A stretch of 6,794 bases of DNA from Pseudomonadota bacterium (lineage in GTDB: Bacteria; Pseudomonadota; Alphaproteobacteria; Caulobacterales; Caulobacteraceae). Positions 1-6,794 of this stretch are shown here, piece after piece. The DNA lies in NCBI GenBank assembly GCA_023436945.1, contig JAEZHG010000312.1, forward strand, positions 1-6,794, given 5' to 3'. Below the pieces are notes generated by a model. The model worked only from the letters and a program-made list of their open reading frames with translations. It was not told where the DNA came from and did not search any database. The position numbers were made by a program, and so were the translations under genes. Each line of letters starts with the position of its first letter. The stretch's first letter is position 1.

Positions 1-1259
1 CGGCTGGACAGGTCGTCCTCGGTCACCGCCGGGGCGCCGCCCAGGCATTCAGTGTCGTTCTGGCCAGTCATCTCCAGATGGCCGCCGCCAGGGTGGACGC
101 CCTCGGCCTCGGCCACGTCGATGAAGCCACGCACTTCGCCCATGATGCGGTCGAACGGGCGGGTCTTGTAACCGTTGGCGGCCTTAAGGGTGTTGCCGTG
201 CATCGGGTCGATAGACCAGATCACGCGCTTGCCCTCGGCCTTAACCGCACGCATCAGAGCGGGCAGGCGATCGCCGACCTTGTCGTGGCCAAAGCGACCG
301 ATCAGGGTCAGGCGGCCCGGCGTATTGTTCGGGTTCAGGGCGTCTATGAGCGGCAGAAGGTCGTCCGCCGTCATGGTCGGGCCACACTTCACGCCGATGG
401 GGTTCGAGATGCCCTTCATGAACTCGACGTGGGCACCGTCCAGCTGGCGGGTGCGCTCGCCGATCCACAGCATATGGGCCGAGGTGTCGAACCATTCGCC
501 TGAACCGCTATCGATACGGGTCATGGCCTGCTCAAGATTGAGCAGAAGCGCTTCGTGGCTGGTGAAGACCTCAACGCGCGACAGGTCCGGATGGGTTTCC
601 GGCGTCACGCCCACGGCTTCCATGAAGGCCAGCGCTTCGGTGATCTTGTCGGCCAGTTCGCGGTAGGCACCACCTGCGCCGTTATCGGCGAAGCCGAGCG
701 TCCAGCGGTGGATATTGTGCAGATCGGCATAGCCGCCGCCGGCGAAAGCGCGCAGCAGGTTCAGCGTCGCAGACGACTGGTGATAGGCTTTAAGCAGGCG
801 TTGCGGATCGGGCAGGCGCTCATCCGGCGTGAAGCCCATACCGTTGATGATATCGCCACGGTAGGACGGCAGCTCTACGCCACCGATTTCCTCGACGGGC
901 GAGGAGCGCGGCTTGGCAAACTGGCCCGCGATACGTCCCACCTTTACAACGGGTTTGCGGCCCGCGAAGGTCAGGACGACCGCCATCTGAAGGATCAGGC
1001 GGAAGGTATCGCGGATGTTGTCCGCCGAAAATTCTTTAAAGCTTTCAGCGCAGTCCCCGCCTTGCAGAAGGATAGCGTTACCCGCTTCTACCTGTGCAAG
1101 GTGGCTGGTCAGACGGCGTGCCTCGCCCGCAAAGACAAGCGGGGGCATGGCGCGCAATTCGTCTTCAACGCGAGCCAGCTCGGCTGCGTCAGGATAGTCC
1201 GCCGGCATATGCAGGGCGGGCATTTGTCTCCAGGAATCTGGGGTCCAGCGCTTAGTCAT
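1..1259 (-). CDS. aroG: Class II 3-deoxy-7-phosphoheptulonate (DAHP) synthase, C-terminus cut by window edge
   Basis: This cytosolic enzyme condenses phosphoenolpyruvate with erythrose 4-phosphate to DAHP, the first step of the shikimate pathway. I translated the frame by hand from the ATG at 1259; it stays open for 419 codons to the left edge. Recognisable blocks are WTPDSWR (5-11), [12 protein letters not shown] (39-50), [10 protein letters not shown] with Cys70, [51 protein letters not shown] with Lys291, DPMHGNT with His354, and [11 protein letters not shown] with Glu396. Compared from memory with Mycobacterium tuberculosis AroG (462 residues), Cys70, His354 and Glu396 match three metal ligands. 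The fourth, an Asp in the CDPRLN block, should lie just outside the window, so about 30 residues are missing. ATG 1259 is preferred because the WTPDSWR block is typical of family N-termini, but it lacks a clear Shine-Dalgarno. The gene follows parE after a terminator and probably has its own promoter. The symbol varies between genomes (aroG, aroF, aroH); this is not the E. coli class I enzyme. Confidence 0.95.
   Translation of the reverse strand, partial: MTKRWTPDSWRQMPALHMPADYPDAAELARVEDELRAMPPLVFAGEARRLTSHLAQVEAGNAILLQGGDCAESFKEFSADNIRDTFRLILQMAVVLTFAGRKPVVKVGRIAGQFAKPRSSPVEEIGGVELPSYRGDIINGMGFTPDERLPDPQRLLKAYHQSSATLNLLRAFAGGGYADLHNIHRWTLGFADNGAGGAYRELADKITEALAFMEAVGVTPETHPDLSRVEVFTSHEALLLNLEQAMTRIDSGSGEWFDTSAHMLWIGERTRQLDGAHVEFMKGISNPIGVKCGPTMTADDLLPLIDALNPNNTPGRLTLIGRFGHDKVGDRLPALMRAVKAEGKRVIWSIDPMHGNTLKAANGYKTRPFDRIMGEVRGFIDVAEAEGVHPGGGHLEMTGQNDTECLGGAPAVTEDDLSS
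1227..1231 (-). promoter_or_regulatory. Shine-Dalgarno-like GGAGA before an internal ATG of the DAHP synthase
   Basis: On the minus strand GGAGA lies 3 nt before an in-frame ATG at 1223 (codon 13). It is a better ribosome-binding match than anything in front of the first ATG at 1259. It could mark an alternative start giving a protein 12 residues shorter, or it may be chance inside the conserved WTPDSWR-encoding stretch. I still favour the upstream ATG because that stretch looks like family protein sequence. Confidence 0.3.
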
Positions 1260-1262
1260 TTC

Positions 1263-1291
1263 TCTAGAATAAGCGTTTCGCCTGTCTAGAA
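1263..1291. repeat. Two TCTAGAA direct repeats 22 bp apart
   Basis: TCTAGAA occurs at 1263-1269 and again at 1285-1291 on the plus strand, a 22-bp period or about two helical turns. Each copy contains the palindrome TCTAGA. They overlap the candidate -10 and -35 elements of the DAHP synthase promoter, which would suit a repressor binding one face of the helix. No regulator is identified, and two 7-mers alone could be chance. Confidence 0.3.
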
Positions 1292-1294
1292 CAA
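1266..1294 (-). promoter_or_regulatory. Candidate promoter of the DAHP synthase gene
   Basis: Reading the minus strand, TTGTTC (1294-1289) and TATTCT (1271-1266) are separated by 17 nt. They match the -35/-10 pattern TTGACA/TATAAT at 3 and 4 of 6 positions. An A/T-rich stretch (1311-1297, AATTT-GCCCA-AAATT on the plus strand) lies just upstream. The expected transcription start, about 7 nt past the -10, falls at or next to the ATG at 1259. The match is weak by hexamer score, but spacing, location after the parE terminator and A/T richness agree. Confidence 0.35.
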
Positions 1295-1320
1295 TGAATT
1301 TGCCCAAAATTGTGCGCTGC

Positions 1321-1350
1321 AAAGAAAAGAGCCGCCCGTGAAGGCGGCTC
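1321..1350 (-). terminator. Rho-independent terminator after parE
   Basis: On the minus strand GAGCCGCC (1350-1343) pairs perfectly with GGCGGCTC (1336-1329) across a 6-nt loop. This 8-bp stem has 6 G/C pairs. It is followed at once by TTTTCTTT (1328-1321). The stem begins 8 nt past the parE stop codon. The T-tract is present only in the minus-strand direction, so it ends parE transcription and insulates the downstream DAHP synthase gene. Confidence 0.9.
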
Positions 1351-1358
1351 AAATCTGG

Positions 1359-3464
1359 TTACACATCCAAATCGGCTTGAGCGAACTGGGCATTTTCCTG
1401 AATAAACTGGTATCGGGCCTCGGCCTTGCGGCCCATCAGGCGTTCGACCAGATCCTCGATTTCCTCTTCGCTTTCAGGCAGAGCCACGCGGGCGAGGGTG
1501 CGTTTCTTGGGATCCATGGTCGTCTCTTTAAGCTGGGACGCCATCATTTCACCCAGACCCTTGAAGCGTCCGATCTCGAACTTCTTGCCCTTGAAAACGG
1601 TGGCCAGAAGTTCGTCACGGTGGGCATCGTCGCGGGCGTATTCGGACAGAGGACCTGCGGAGATACGATAAAGCGGCGGAAGCGCCATATAGAGACGGCC
1701 CTGACGGATCAGGTCCGGCATTGAGCGGTAGAAGAAGGTGATCAGCAGCGCTGCAATGTGCGCACCGTCCACGTCGGCGTCGGTCATGATGACGATACGC
1801 TCATAGCGCAGGTCATCGACGCTGAATCTGGTTCCGGCCTGAACGCCGAGAGCCAGCATCAGGTCGGTCAGTTCGACGTTGGCACGCAGCTTGTCTGCCG
1901 TAGCCGAGGCCACGTTCAGGATCTTGCCGCGCAGGGGCAGGATGGCCTGGGTGGTACGGTCACGCGCTTGTTTGGCGGAACCACCTGCCGAGTCACCTTC
2001 CACGATGAACAGCTCGGTACCTTGTGCGGCCTGACGCGAACAGTCGGCCAGCTTACCCGGAAGGCGCAGTTTGCGGGTGGCCGCAGCGCGCTGGACTTCC
2101 TTGTCCTTGCGACGGCGCAGACGGTCCTCGGCGCGGTCGATGACGAAGTTCAGCAGGGTGCTGGCTTGTTTCGGGCTTTCGGTCAGCCAGTGATCGAACG
2201 GGTCGCGCAGCAGTTGCTCGGCCAGTTTCGCACCTTCCGGCGAGGACAGACGGTCTTTGGTCTGGCCCTGGAATTCCGGATTACGGATGAAGATCGAGAT
2301 CAGCGCACCTGCATTGGCGATCACGTCCTCGGCCGTGATCTGGGTGGCGCGTTTCTCGTTCGTCAGTTCACCATAGGCCTTCAGGCCCTTGACCAGAGCG
2401 GCGCGGAAACCCGCTTCGTGGGTGCCGCCGTCAGGGGTCGAAACCGTATTACAGTAGGAGGCGACGAAGCTGTCACTGTCACCGAAGCCGATGGGCGACC
2501 ATGTGACGGCCCATTCCAACGCGCCCGCTTCGCCCTTGCGCTCTACGCGGCCAGCAAAGACGGGGGTGACGGTCTCGATCTCGCCTACGCGCTCGGCAAG
2601 GGCGTCGGCCAGACCTCCGGGGAAGTGCAGGGTGGCTTCGGTCGGGGTTTGGTCCGTGATGCGTTCAGCCGCACAGGTCCATTTGATCTCTACGCCCCGG
2701 AACAGATAGGCCTTGGCGCGGGCCATGCGGAACAGGCGAGCGGGCTTGAAAGCCGCGCCTGCGCCGAAAATCTCTTCATCCGGTTTGAAGCGGATGCGGG
2801 TGCCTTTTTTCTTCGACGGGCCAACTTGCTGAATCGGGCCGAGAACGTGGCCGCGGCTGAACGACTGGCGCCATTCAAAGCCGTCACGCCAGACGGTGAC
2901 GTCGAGGTTGGTCGAAAGGGCGTTCACGACCGAAACACCCACGCCGTGCAGACCGCCCGACGTCTCATAGGCCTTGCCCGAGAATTTGCCGCCCGAGTGC
3001 AGCACCGTCATGACGACTTCCAGCGCCGACTTGCCCGGATGTTTCGGGTGGGGATCGACGGGTATGCCGCGACCGTCATCCTGAACCGACAGATAGCCGT
3101 CGGCATCCAGATCGACCTTGATCAGCTTCGCGTGCTTGGCGACGGCTTCGTCCATCGCGTTGTCGAGCACTTCGGCGAAAAGGTGGTGCAGCGCGCGCTC
3201 GTCGGTGCCGCCGATGTACATACCGGGGCGCTTACGAACGGGCTCAAGACCTTCCAGAACCTCGATGGACTCAGCCGAATAACCGGTAGCTTGCGCAGCG
3301 CTGGTCGCGGCTGCGGATGCAGGGGCAGCGACAGGAGCCTTGGGTGCCGGAGCCGTCGGCGCGGCAGGAGCAGGCGCAGCGGCCTTCACTTCAACCGGAG
3401 CTTCCTTTTTCGGCTCGGGCTTGGGCTCGGGCTGGTCGTCATTCAACTGGGAAAAAAGGTCCAT
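1359..3464 (-). CDS. parE: DNA topoisomerase IV subunit B (ParE)
   Basis: ParE is the ATPase subunit of the ParC2ParE2 type II topoisomerase, which decatenates daughter chromosomes and relaxes supercoils. The 701-residue protein starts with a short acidic peptide (MDLFSQLNDDQ). An Ala/Pro/Lys-rich linker (about 12-60) follows. The GHKL ATPase domain contains EVLDNAMDEA (Glu98, Asn102, matching the GyrB catalytic base and Mg-binding Asn), DDGRGIPVDPHP (129-140) and GGLHGVGVSVVNALS (170-184). The transducer domain has the QTK loop with Lys403. The TOPRIM part has EGDSAGGSA (Glu489), LRGKILNV (511-518) and TDADVDGAHI (Asp562, Asp564, Asp566). GRFKGLGEM (632-640) sits near the C-terminus. ParE is preferred over GyrB because the ~165-residue TOPRIM insertion of many proteobacterial GyrB proteins is absent and DSAGGSAKQARDR is ParE-like. 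All key residues are present. No good Shine-Dalgarno precedes ATG 3464, but an in-frame stop 30 nt upstream with no ATG/GTG/TTG between leaves no better upstream start. Confidence 0.96.
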   Translation of the reverse strand: MDLFSQLNDDQPEPKPEPKKEAPVEVKAAAPAPAAPTAPAPKAPVAAPASAAATSAAQATGYSAESIEVLEGLEPVRKRPGMYIGGTDERALHHLFAEVLDNAMDEAVAKHAKLIKVDLDADGYLSVQDDGRGIPVDPHPKHPGKSALEVVMTVLHSGGKFSGKAYETSGGLHGVGVSVVNALSTNLDVTVWRDGFEWRQSFSRGHVLGPIQQVGPSKKKGTRIRFKPDEEIFGAGAAFKPARLFRMARAKAYLFRGVEIKWTCAAERITDQTPTEATLHFPGGLADALAERVGEIETVTPVFAGRVERKGEAGALEWAVTWSPIGFGDSDSFVASYCNTVSTPDGGTHEAGFRAALVKGLKAYGELTNEKRATQITAEDVIANAGALISIFIRNPEFQGQTKDRLSSPEGAKLAEQLLRDPFDHWLTESPKQASTLLNFVIDRAEDRLRRRKDKEVQRAAATRKLRLPGKLADCSRQAAQGTELFIVEGDSAGGSAKQARDRTTQAILPLRGKILNVASATADKLRANVELTDLMLALGVQAGTRFSVDDLRYERIVIMTDADVDGAHIAALLITFFYRSMPDLIRQGRLYMALPPLYRISAGPLSEYARDDAHRDELLATVFKGKKFEIGRFKGLGEMMASQLKETTMDPKKRTLARVALPESEEEIEDLVERLMGRKAEARYQFIQENAQFAQADLDV

Positions 3465-3530
3465 CAGGTCAGTCTGCGGCGATTCGGAACGAGGTCACCT
3501 AGGACGATAAGCCAAGGGGCGCAAGCGGGG

Positions 3531-3547
3531 GTGGATTATTGGTCCAC
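3531..3547. repeat. Inverted repeat GTGGA-N7-TCCAC
   Basis: GTGGA at 3531-3535 pairs with TCCAC at 3543-3547 around TTATTGG. It is a 5-bp dyad in the parE upstream region, 67 nt before the start codon. It could be an operator half-site pair or chance; no T-tract follows on either strand, so it is not a terminator. Confidence 0.3.
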
Positions 3548-3579
3548 AACGGTGGGAAAGCGTGCGCTTCAACACCTCC

Positions 3580-3600
3580 ATGCGTCCGCAACCGACGCAT
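3580..3600. repeat. Inverted repeat ATGCGTC-N7-GACGCAT
   Basis: A perfect 7-bp stem with a 7-nt loop (CGCAACC on the plus strand) lies 19 nt past the stop codon of the polysaccharide polymerase gene. It could stabilise the 3' end of that transcript or act as an operator for parE. It lacks a following run of T on the minus strand, so I do not call an intrinsic terminator. Confidence 0.4.
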
Positions 3601-3618
3601 CGCAAGCCGTAAGGGCGA

Positions 3619-4890
3619 TCAAGCCGTTATGCGACCATCCGGAATGGTAAGACCTCGGTCAAAGGCGCGGGCCAGAATGGCGATGCACAGCACCCATGGC
3701 AGGTTCTGTGCGGTCATCACCACGCTCTCGGATAGGCTGAGCAGGATGAACACCGCCAGATAGGCCAGCGACCACCAACCTTCACCGCGACCCAGAGTGC
3801 CGATGCGGACAAGGTGTGCGATCAGGGCGATGCCCAGCGCTGTGCCGCAAACCACGATCCCCACCCAGCCAAGCTCAAGCCTAAGGTCCAGCCAACCGTG
3901 GTGGGCGGATGGCACCTCCCACTGGGTCGAGTTGCGCACCCATGATGCGGGCAATGAACCTTCGCCCCAGAAGGCGTTGTAACCATAACCCAGCAGGGGG
4001 CGCTCATTGGCGGCTCGCACAACCGCATCCCAGATGTCGGTGCGGCCAGTGAGGGTAGGGTCTTTGCCAATGAGCGACAGTAGGAAGGCGGATTCCTGTG
4101 TCCATATCCACCAGAACAGGCCCGCAAACACCACTGCCAACCAGACGGCGATGATGCTCAGCACCGCGCCACCTCTGGTCAGGGTGGTGATGAAAAACAC
4201 GATGCCGACGCCAAGCATCAGGCAGACCAGTGAGGTTTTGGATGCCGTTGCCAGAACCAGCAGGGTGCAGATGGCAAGGCTGGCGATGGCCAGTTTGCGG
4301 CGCAATTTGTCGGCGACCATCCATGCGGCGGCGCTGGTGCCCCCTGCGGCCATGACCAGACCCATCTGGTTCTTTTCATACCAGACACCACGCCACAGGC
4401 CGTCGTTCACGCCATGGTGGATGCCGATGTGGGGCAGGGCGATGACGAAAACGACAGACAGCGCCCCCATCCACAACGAGGCCATGGACAGAAGGCGAGG
4501 AAGTTCAAATCCCCGATAGCGCGCACCTAGATAGACGGCGAAGGCGCTGTTTATCGTCAGGGCGATGAAGCGGCGCTGGGAGACCTGCGGATCAATCGAC
4601 CAATAGGTCGAGGCCAGCGCCAGAAAGCTCATGGCGGCGACCAGAACCAGTGCGGGCCAGACCCGCAAAACATCACGCCACCGCAACAGGCACAGACCTG
4701 CCGTCAGCGCATAGCTAGGCAGCCAGAACAGGCGCAGGACCGGATTTTCACCCTGATTGGGTGCCAGCACCGGCCCGATAATCGCGCCCGTCAGCATAAT
4801 CAGCACATAGGTCGCGCAGAGTTGCTCCCACAGGGGAATAGCAGCGCTTCGCTCTTTCAGACTTGCCGATGTTATTGCCGGAGTGGTCAC
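3619..4890 (-). CDS. O-antigen ligase/polymerase family protein (ExoQ/Wzy/WaaL-like membrane protein)
   Basis: This 423-residue inner-membrane protein has about 11-12 hydrophobic spans (roughly 22-40, 53-69, 78-96, 107-124, 136-153, 175-193, 200-214, 219-236, 243-262, 341-361, 373-390, 395-409). The hydrophilic loop 263-337 is presumably periplasmic. Motifs recall ExoQ-type exopolysaccharide polymerases: STYWSIDPQVSQRR (94-107), WYEKNQMG (170-177), ATASKTSLV (214-222), TGRTDIW (281-287), GYGYNAFW (301-308) and AHHGWLDLRLELGWVG (329-344). In the wider Wzy/WaaL group an Arg and a His in the large loop are functionally important; Arg283 and His330/His331 are candidates. It probably polymerises lipid-linked repeat units or ligates glycan, but the substrate cannot be told. 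No glycosyltransferase or flippase gene adjoins it. The start is GTG at 4890 without a clear Shine-Dalgarno; an in-frame TAA lies 30 nt upstream with no other ATG/GTG/TTG between. It lies 41 nt after uvrD and may share its transcript. Confidence 0.82.
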   Translation of the reverse strand: MTTPAITSASLKERSAAIPLWEQLCATYVLIMLTGAIIGPVLAPNQGENPVLRLFWLPSYALTAGLCLLRWRDVLRVWPALVLVAAMSFLALASTYWSIDPQVSQRRFIALTINSAFAVYLGARYRGFELPRLLSMASLWMGALSVVFVIALPHIGIHHGVNDGLWRGVWYEKNQMGLVMAAGGTSAAAWMVADKLRRKLAIASLAICTLLVLATASKTSLVCLMLGVGIVFFITTLTRGGAVLSIIAVWLAVVFAGLFWWIWTQESAFLLSLIGKDPTLTGRTDIWDAVVRAANERPLLGYGYNAFWGEGSLPASWVRNSTQWEVPSAHHGWLDLRLELGWVGIVVCGTALGIALIAHLVRIGTLGRGEGWWSLAYLAVFILLSLSESVVMTAQNLPWVLCIAILARAFDRGLTIPDGRITA

Positions 4891-4931
4891 AAGCGATGAT
4901 TTGATCGAACGGAGTTAAATAAGGGTGGCAG
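4891..4931 (-). other. Short uvrD to polymerase intergenic gap
   Basis: These 41 nt contain no hairpin with a T-tract and no convincing promoter, so read-through from uvrD into the polysaccharide polymerase gene is plausible. TTATTTAAC on the minus strand is the only A/T-rich patch. No Shine-Dalgarno-like purine run stands at the proper distance from the GTG at 4890. Confidence 0.4.
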
Positions 4932-6794
4932 TCAGGCCTTTTCGACGAAGCTGTCGATGACCTTCTTCTCGCCGGCCTTTTCGAAGTCCACGATCAACTT
5001 GTTGCCGTCGATGGCTTTGACTGCGCCATAACCGAACTTCTGGTGGAAGACGCGGTCGCCGCGTGACCAGTCGCCGGAAGGTTTGGCGACCGAGGCAACG
5101 ACGCGGGCCTTGCCTTCGATCACGGCCTTGCGGGCGGGTTGGGCAAAGCGGTTGCTGGCGGCGGTGTTGCCGCCATGCAGGTTCGCGCCAAAGCCCGTGT
5201 CGCCATAGATGGCCTTGTTGTTATTGGCCTGTGCGCGCTTCCAGCCGGGGGTATTGTGGCTGGAGGTGAAGCTGGTCTCATCCCAGCGGCTGGCCGGTCG
5301 GGCGTTGGCGGTCGGGCTGTAATAGCCGGTGTCAGATTGCGGCTCGACGTGTTCGATCGGCAGTTCGTCGACGAAGCGGCTGGGCAGTTGCGTCGTCCAG
5401 CGACCATAGACCATGCGGTTGGCGGCAAAACTGATGCGGGCGTCGCGCTTGGCACGGGTCACGCCGACGTAGGCCAGACGACGCTCTTCCTCGAGGCCCT
5501 TCAGGCCCTTTTCGTCGATGCTGCGCTGGCTCGGGAATACGCCTTCTTCCCAGCCGGGCAGGAAGACCAGCGGGAACTCCAGACCCTTGGCCCCGTGCAG
5601 GGTCATGATCTGGACGGCACCGTCGCTGCTTTCCTCGTCGGCGTTGCGCTCAAGGTCCATGACCAGCGAGACGTGCTCCAGATAGGACTGGAGGTTGTCG
5701 AACTGTTGCATCGACTGCACCAGTTCCTTGAGGTTATCGAGGCGCGTCTGGCCGCTGGTGCGGTCAGCCTTCTGCATGTCGGTATAGCCGCTCTCGTCGA
5801 GAACGGTTTCCATGACCTGCCAGTGCGGGGTGCCGGATTTCAGCAGGTCGCGCCAGCGGTCGAGGTCGCGCACGAAGTTGGTCAGCGGCGTGCGGGTGCG
5901 GCCCGGCAGTTCGCCGGTGGTCATCAGGTGACGCACGATCTGCATGGCCGAAACGCCATTCTCGCGGCCCATGTGCAGAATCTTGGACACCGAGGTGTCG
6001 CCCACGCCGCGCTTGGGCACATTGACGATGCGCTCGAAGGCCAAATCGTCATTCTCGGATTGCAGCAGGCGTAAGTATGCGTGGGCGTCACGGATTTCCG
6101 CACGCTCAAAGAAGCGCGGGCCGCCGATGACCTTGTAGGGGATTGCCAGCATGACGAAGCGCTCTTCAAACGCCCGCATCTGGAACGAGGCACGCACCAG
6201 AACAGCGATGTCGCGATAAGGGATGCCGCGACGGCGGGCGTCCTCGACCTCTTCAGCGATCATGCGGGCTTCGGCGTCACCGTCCCAGAAGCCGCGCACG
6301 CGAACCTTGTCGCCGCTTTCGTCCTCGGTCCAAAGCTGTTTGCCGAGGCGTTCCTTATTGGCCGCGATCAGTGCGCCAGCGGCACCGAGGATATGCACCG
6401 TCGAGCGATAGTTCTGCTCCAGACGGATGACCTTGGCACCGGGGAAGTCCTTCTCGAAGCGAAGGATGTTGTCCACCTCTGCGCCGCGCCAGCCATAGAT
6501 GGACTGGTCGTCATCGCCCACGCAGCAGACATTGCCCGTCGATGAGGTCAGCAGACGCAGCCACAGGTACTGGGCAACGTTGGTGTCCTGATATTCGTCG
6601 ACGAGGATGTATTTGAAACGCTGCCGGTAGGTCTCGAGCACGTCGGCGTGCGTGCGGAAAATGACCAGCATGTGCAGCAAAAGGTCGCCGAAATCGCACG
6701 CGTTCAGCGTCTTGAGCCGCTCCTGATAGGCGGCATAGATCTCGCGCCCGCGGCCAGGGCCGAAGCTTTCCGCTTCACCCGCGTCGACCTGGGC
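4932..6794 (-). CDS. uvrD: UvrD/PcrA-type superfamily 1 DNA helicase, N-terminus cut by window edge
   Basis: This is a 3'-5' ATP-dependent helicase used in nucleotide excision repair, mismatch repair and removal of blocked replication or recombination intermediates. The frame is open to the right edge, giving 620 residues including 38 before the TTG at 6680 (AQVDAGEAES... CDFGDLL). A full protein of this family is usually 720-800 residues, so the Walker A region is outside the window. Visible helicase motifs in order are LVDEYQDTN (motif II, visible residues 64-72), VGDDDQSIYGWRGAE (motif III), RLEQNYRST (motif IV), TLHGAKGLEFPLVFLPG (motif V) and EERRLAYVGVTRAKR (motif VI). A polar, low-complexity linker (about 5360-5080) then leads to a Tudor-like tail (WSRGDRVFHQKFGYGAV to the end) typical of UvrD/PcrA. 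In UvrD/PcrA this tail contacts RNA polymerase. RecB and AddA lack this tail and Rep is less similar. UvrD versus PcrA is a naming choice. Confidence 0.93.
   Translation of the reverse strand, partial: AQVDAGEAESFGPGRGREIYAAYQERLKTLNACDFGDLLLHMLVIFRTHADVLETYRQRFKYILVDEYQDTNVAQYLWLRLLTSSTGNVCCVGDDDQSIYGWRGAEVDNILRFEKDFPGAKVIRLEQNYRSTVHILGAAGALIAANKERLGKQLWTEDESGDKVRVRGFWDGDAEARMIAEEVEDARRRGIPYRDIAVLVRASFQMRAFEERFVMLAIPYKVIGGPRFFERAEIRDAHAYLRLLQSENDDLAFERIVNVPKRGVGDTSVSKILHMGRENGVSAMQIVRHLMTTGELPGRTRTPLTNFVRDLDRWRDLLKSGTPHWQVMETVLDESGYTDMQKADRTSGQTRLDNLKELVQSMQQFDNLQSYLEHVSLVMDLERNADEESSDGAVQIMTLHGAKGLEFPLVFLPGWEEGVFPSQRSIDEKGLKGLEEERRLAYVGVTRAKRDARISFAANRMVYGRWTTQLPSRFVDELPIEHVEPQSDTGYYSPTANARPASRWDETSFTSSHNTPGWKRAQANNNKAIYGDTGFGANLHGGNTAASNRFAQPARKAVIEGKARVVASVAKPSGDWSRGDRVFHQKFGYGAVKAIDGNKLIVDFEKAGEKKVIDSFVEKA

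Larger units (their letters stand above)
3465..3618 (-). promoter_or_regulatory. parE upstream region (154 nt), promoter not resolved
   Basis: This gap between the polysaccharide polymerase gene and parE should hold the parE promoter unless transcription reads through from upstream. I could not fix a convincing -35/-10 pair. Visible elements are two inverted repeats (listed separately), an AGGTGACCT odd palindrome (3500-3492 on the minus strand) whose AGGTGA is about 30 nt from the start codon and so too far to act as its ribosome-binding site, and one GANTC site (GATTC, 3481-3485). GANTC is the CcrM methylation site in alphaproteobacteria. Confidence 0.35.

Noticed and set aside
78..1289. 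Plus-strand frames opposite the DAHP synthase gene
   Set aside because: The minus strand encodes an unbroken class II DAHP synthase with its metal ligands; the plus-strand translations are shadows.
3495..3581. Possible 28-residue minus-strand peptide (MEVLKRTLSHR...) in the parE upstream gap
   Set aside because: There is no Shine-Dalgarno before its ATG, the GGAGG overlaps the start itself, and the sequence is Arg/Pro-rich with no recognisable feature.
3580..3600. Intrinsic terminator for the polysaccharide polymerase gene
   Set aside because: The stem is present but no T-tract follows it on the minus strand, only GGAGGTGTTG.
1758..3650. 630-codon open frame on the plus strand opposite parE
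   Set aside because: It is antisense to a gene with all ParE motifs intact, its translation shows no recognisable domain, and long reverse frames are expected opposite G+C-biased coding sequence.
4007..4519. 170-codon plus-strand frame opposite the polysaccharide polymerase
   Set aside because: It overlaps the membrane protein's core motifs on the other strand and has no domain or ribosome-binding support.
5139..6074. 311-codon plus-strand frame opposite uvrD
   Set aside because: It lies entirely over helicase coding sequence with intact motifs V and VI; the translation is low-complexity Val/Gly/Ala-rich and resembles no family I know.
6678..6680. TTG at 6680 as the start of the helicase
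   Set aside because: The frame continues upstream to the window edge with typical helicase sequence (YQERLKTLNACDFGDLL), so the true start is outside.
1..6794. Mobile element, CRISPR array, tRNA, rRNA, toxin-antitoxin or defence genes
   Set aside because: I saw no transposase motif, spaced repeat array, tRNA-like cloverleaf, rRNA stretch or defence gene; nearly all of the window is covered by four intact-looking housekeeping or membrane protein frames.

Overview
All four recognisable genes lie on the minus strand, and the window reads as an ordinary chromosomal segment of an alphaproteobacterium. The estimated G+C is about 60%. The type of ParE, the class II DAHP synthase and the UvrD with a C-terminal Tudor-like tail fit Caulobacterales (a Caulobacter or Asticcacaulis relative). 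That placement is an inference from protein style, not from a search.

Reading in the direction of transcription, from high to low coordinates: 6794-4932 holds most of a UvrD/PcrA-type DNA helicase whose N-terminus lies outside the window. After 41 nt comes an ExoQ/Wzy/WaaL-type multi-membrane-span polysaccharide polymerase or ligase (4890-3619) with a GTG start. A 154-nt gap carrying two small inverted repeats follows. Next is a complete topoisomerase IV subunit B gene, parE (3464-1359), which ends at a clear intrinsic terminator (1350-1321). A 99-nt gap then separates it from a class II 3-deoxy-7-phosphoheptulonate synthase (1259-1), whose last roughly 30 residues run off the left edge. Both edge genes stay open to the window boundary.

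The genes do not form a pathway. They cover DNA repair, surface polysaccharide assembly, chromosome decatenation and the first step of aromatic amino acid synthesis. uvrD and the polymerase gene may be co-transcribed because the gap is short and no terminator is visible. parE is separated from the synthase gene by a terminator and probably by a new promoter.

I saw no mobile element, CRISPR array, tRNA, rRNA, phage gene or defence system, and nothing that looks like a previously undescribed system. The points worth a second look are modest: the start region of the DAHP synthase (a possible leaderless mRNA, an alternative start, and twin TTCTAGA repeats on the promoter), the Ala/Pro-rich extension of ParE, the isolated polysaccharide polymerase, and the parE upstream region.
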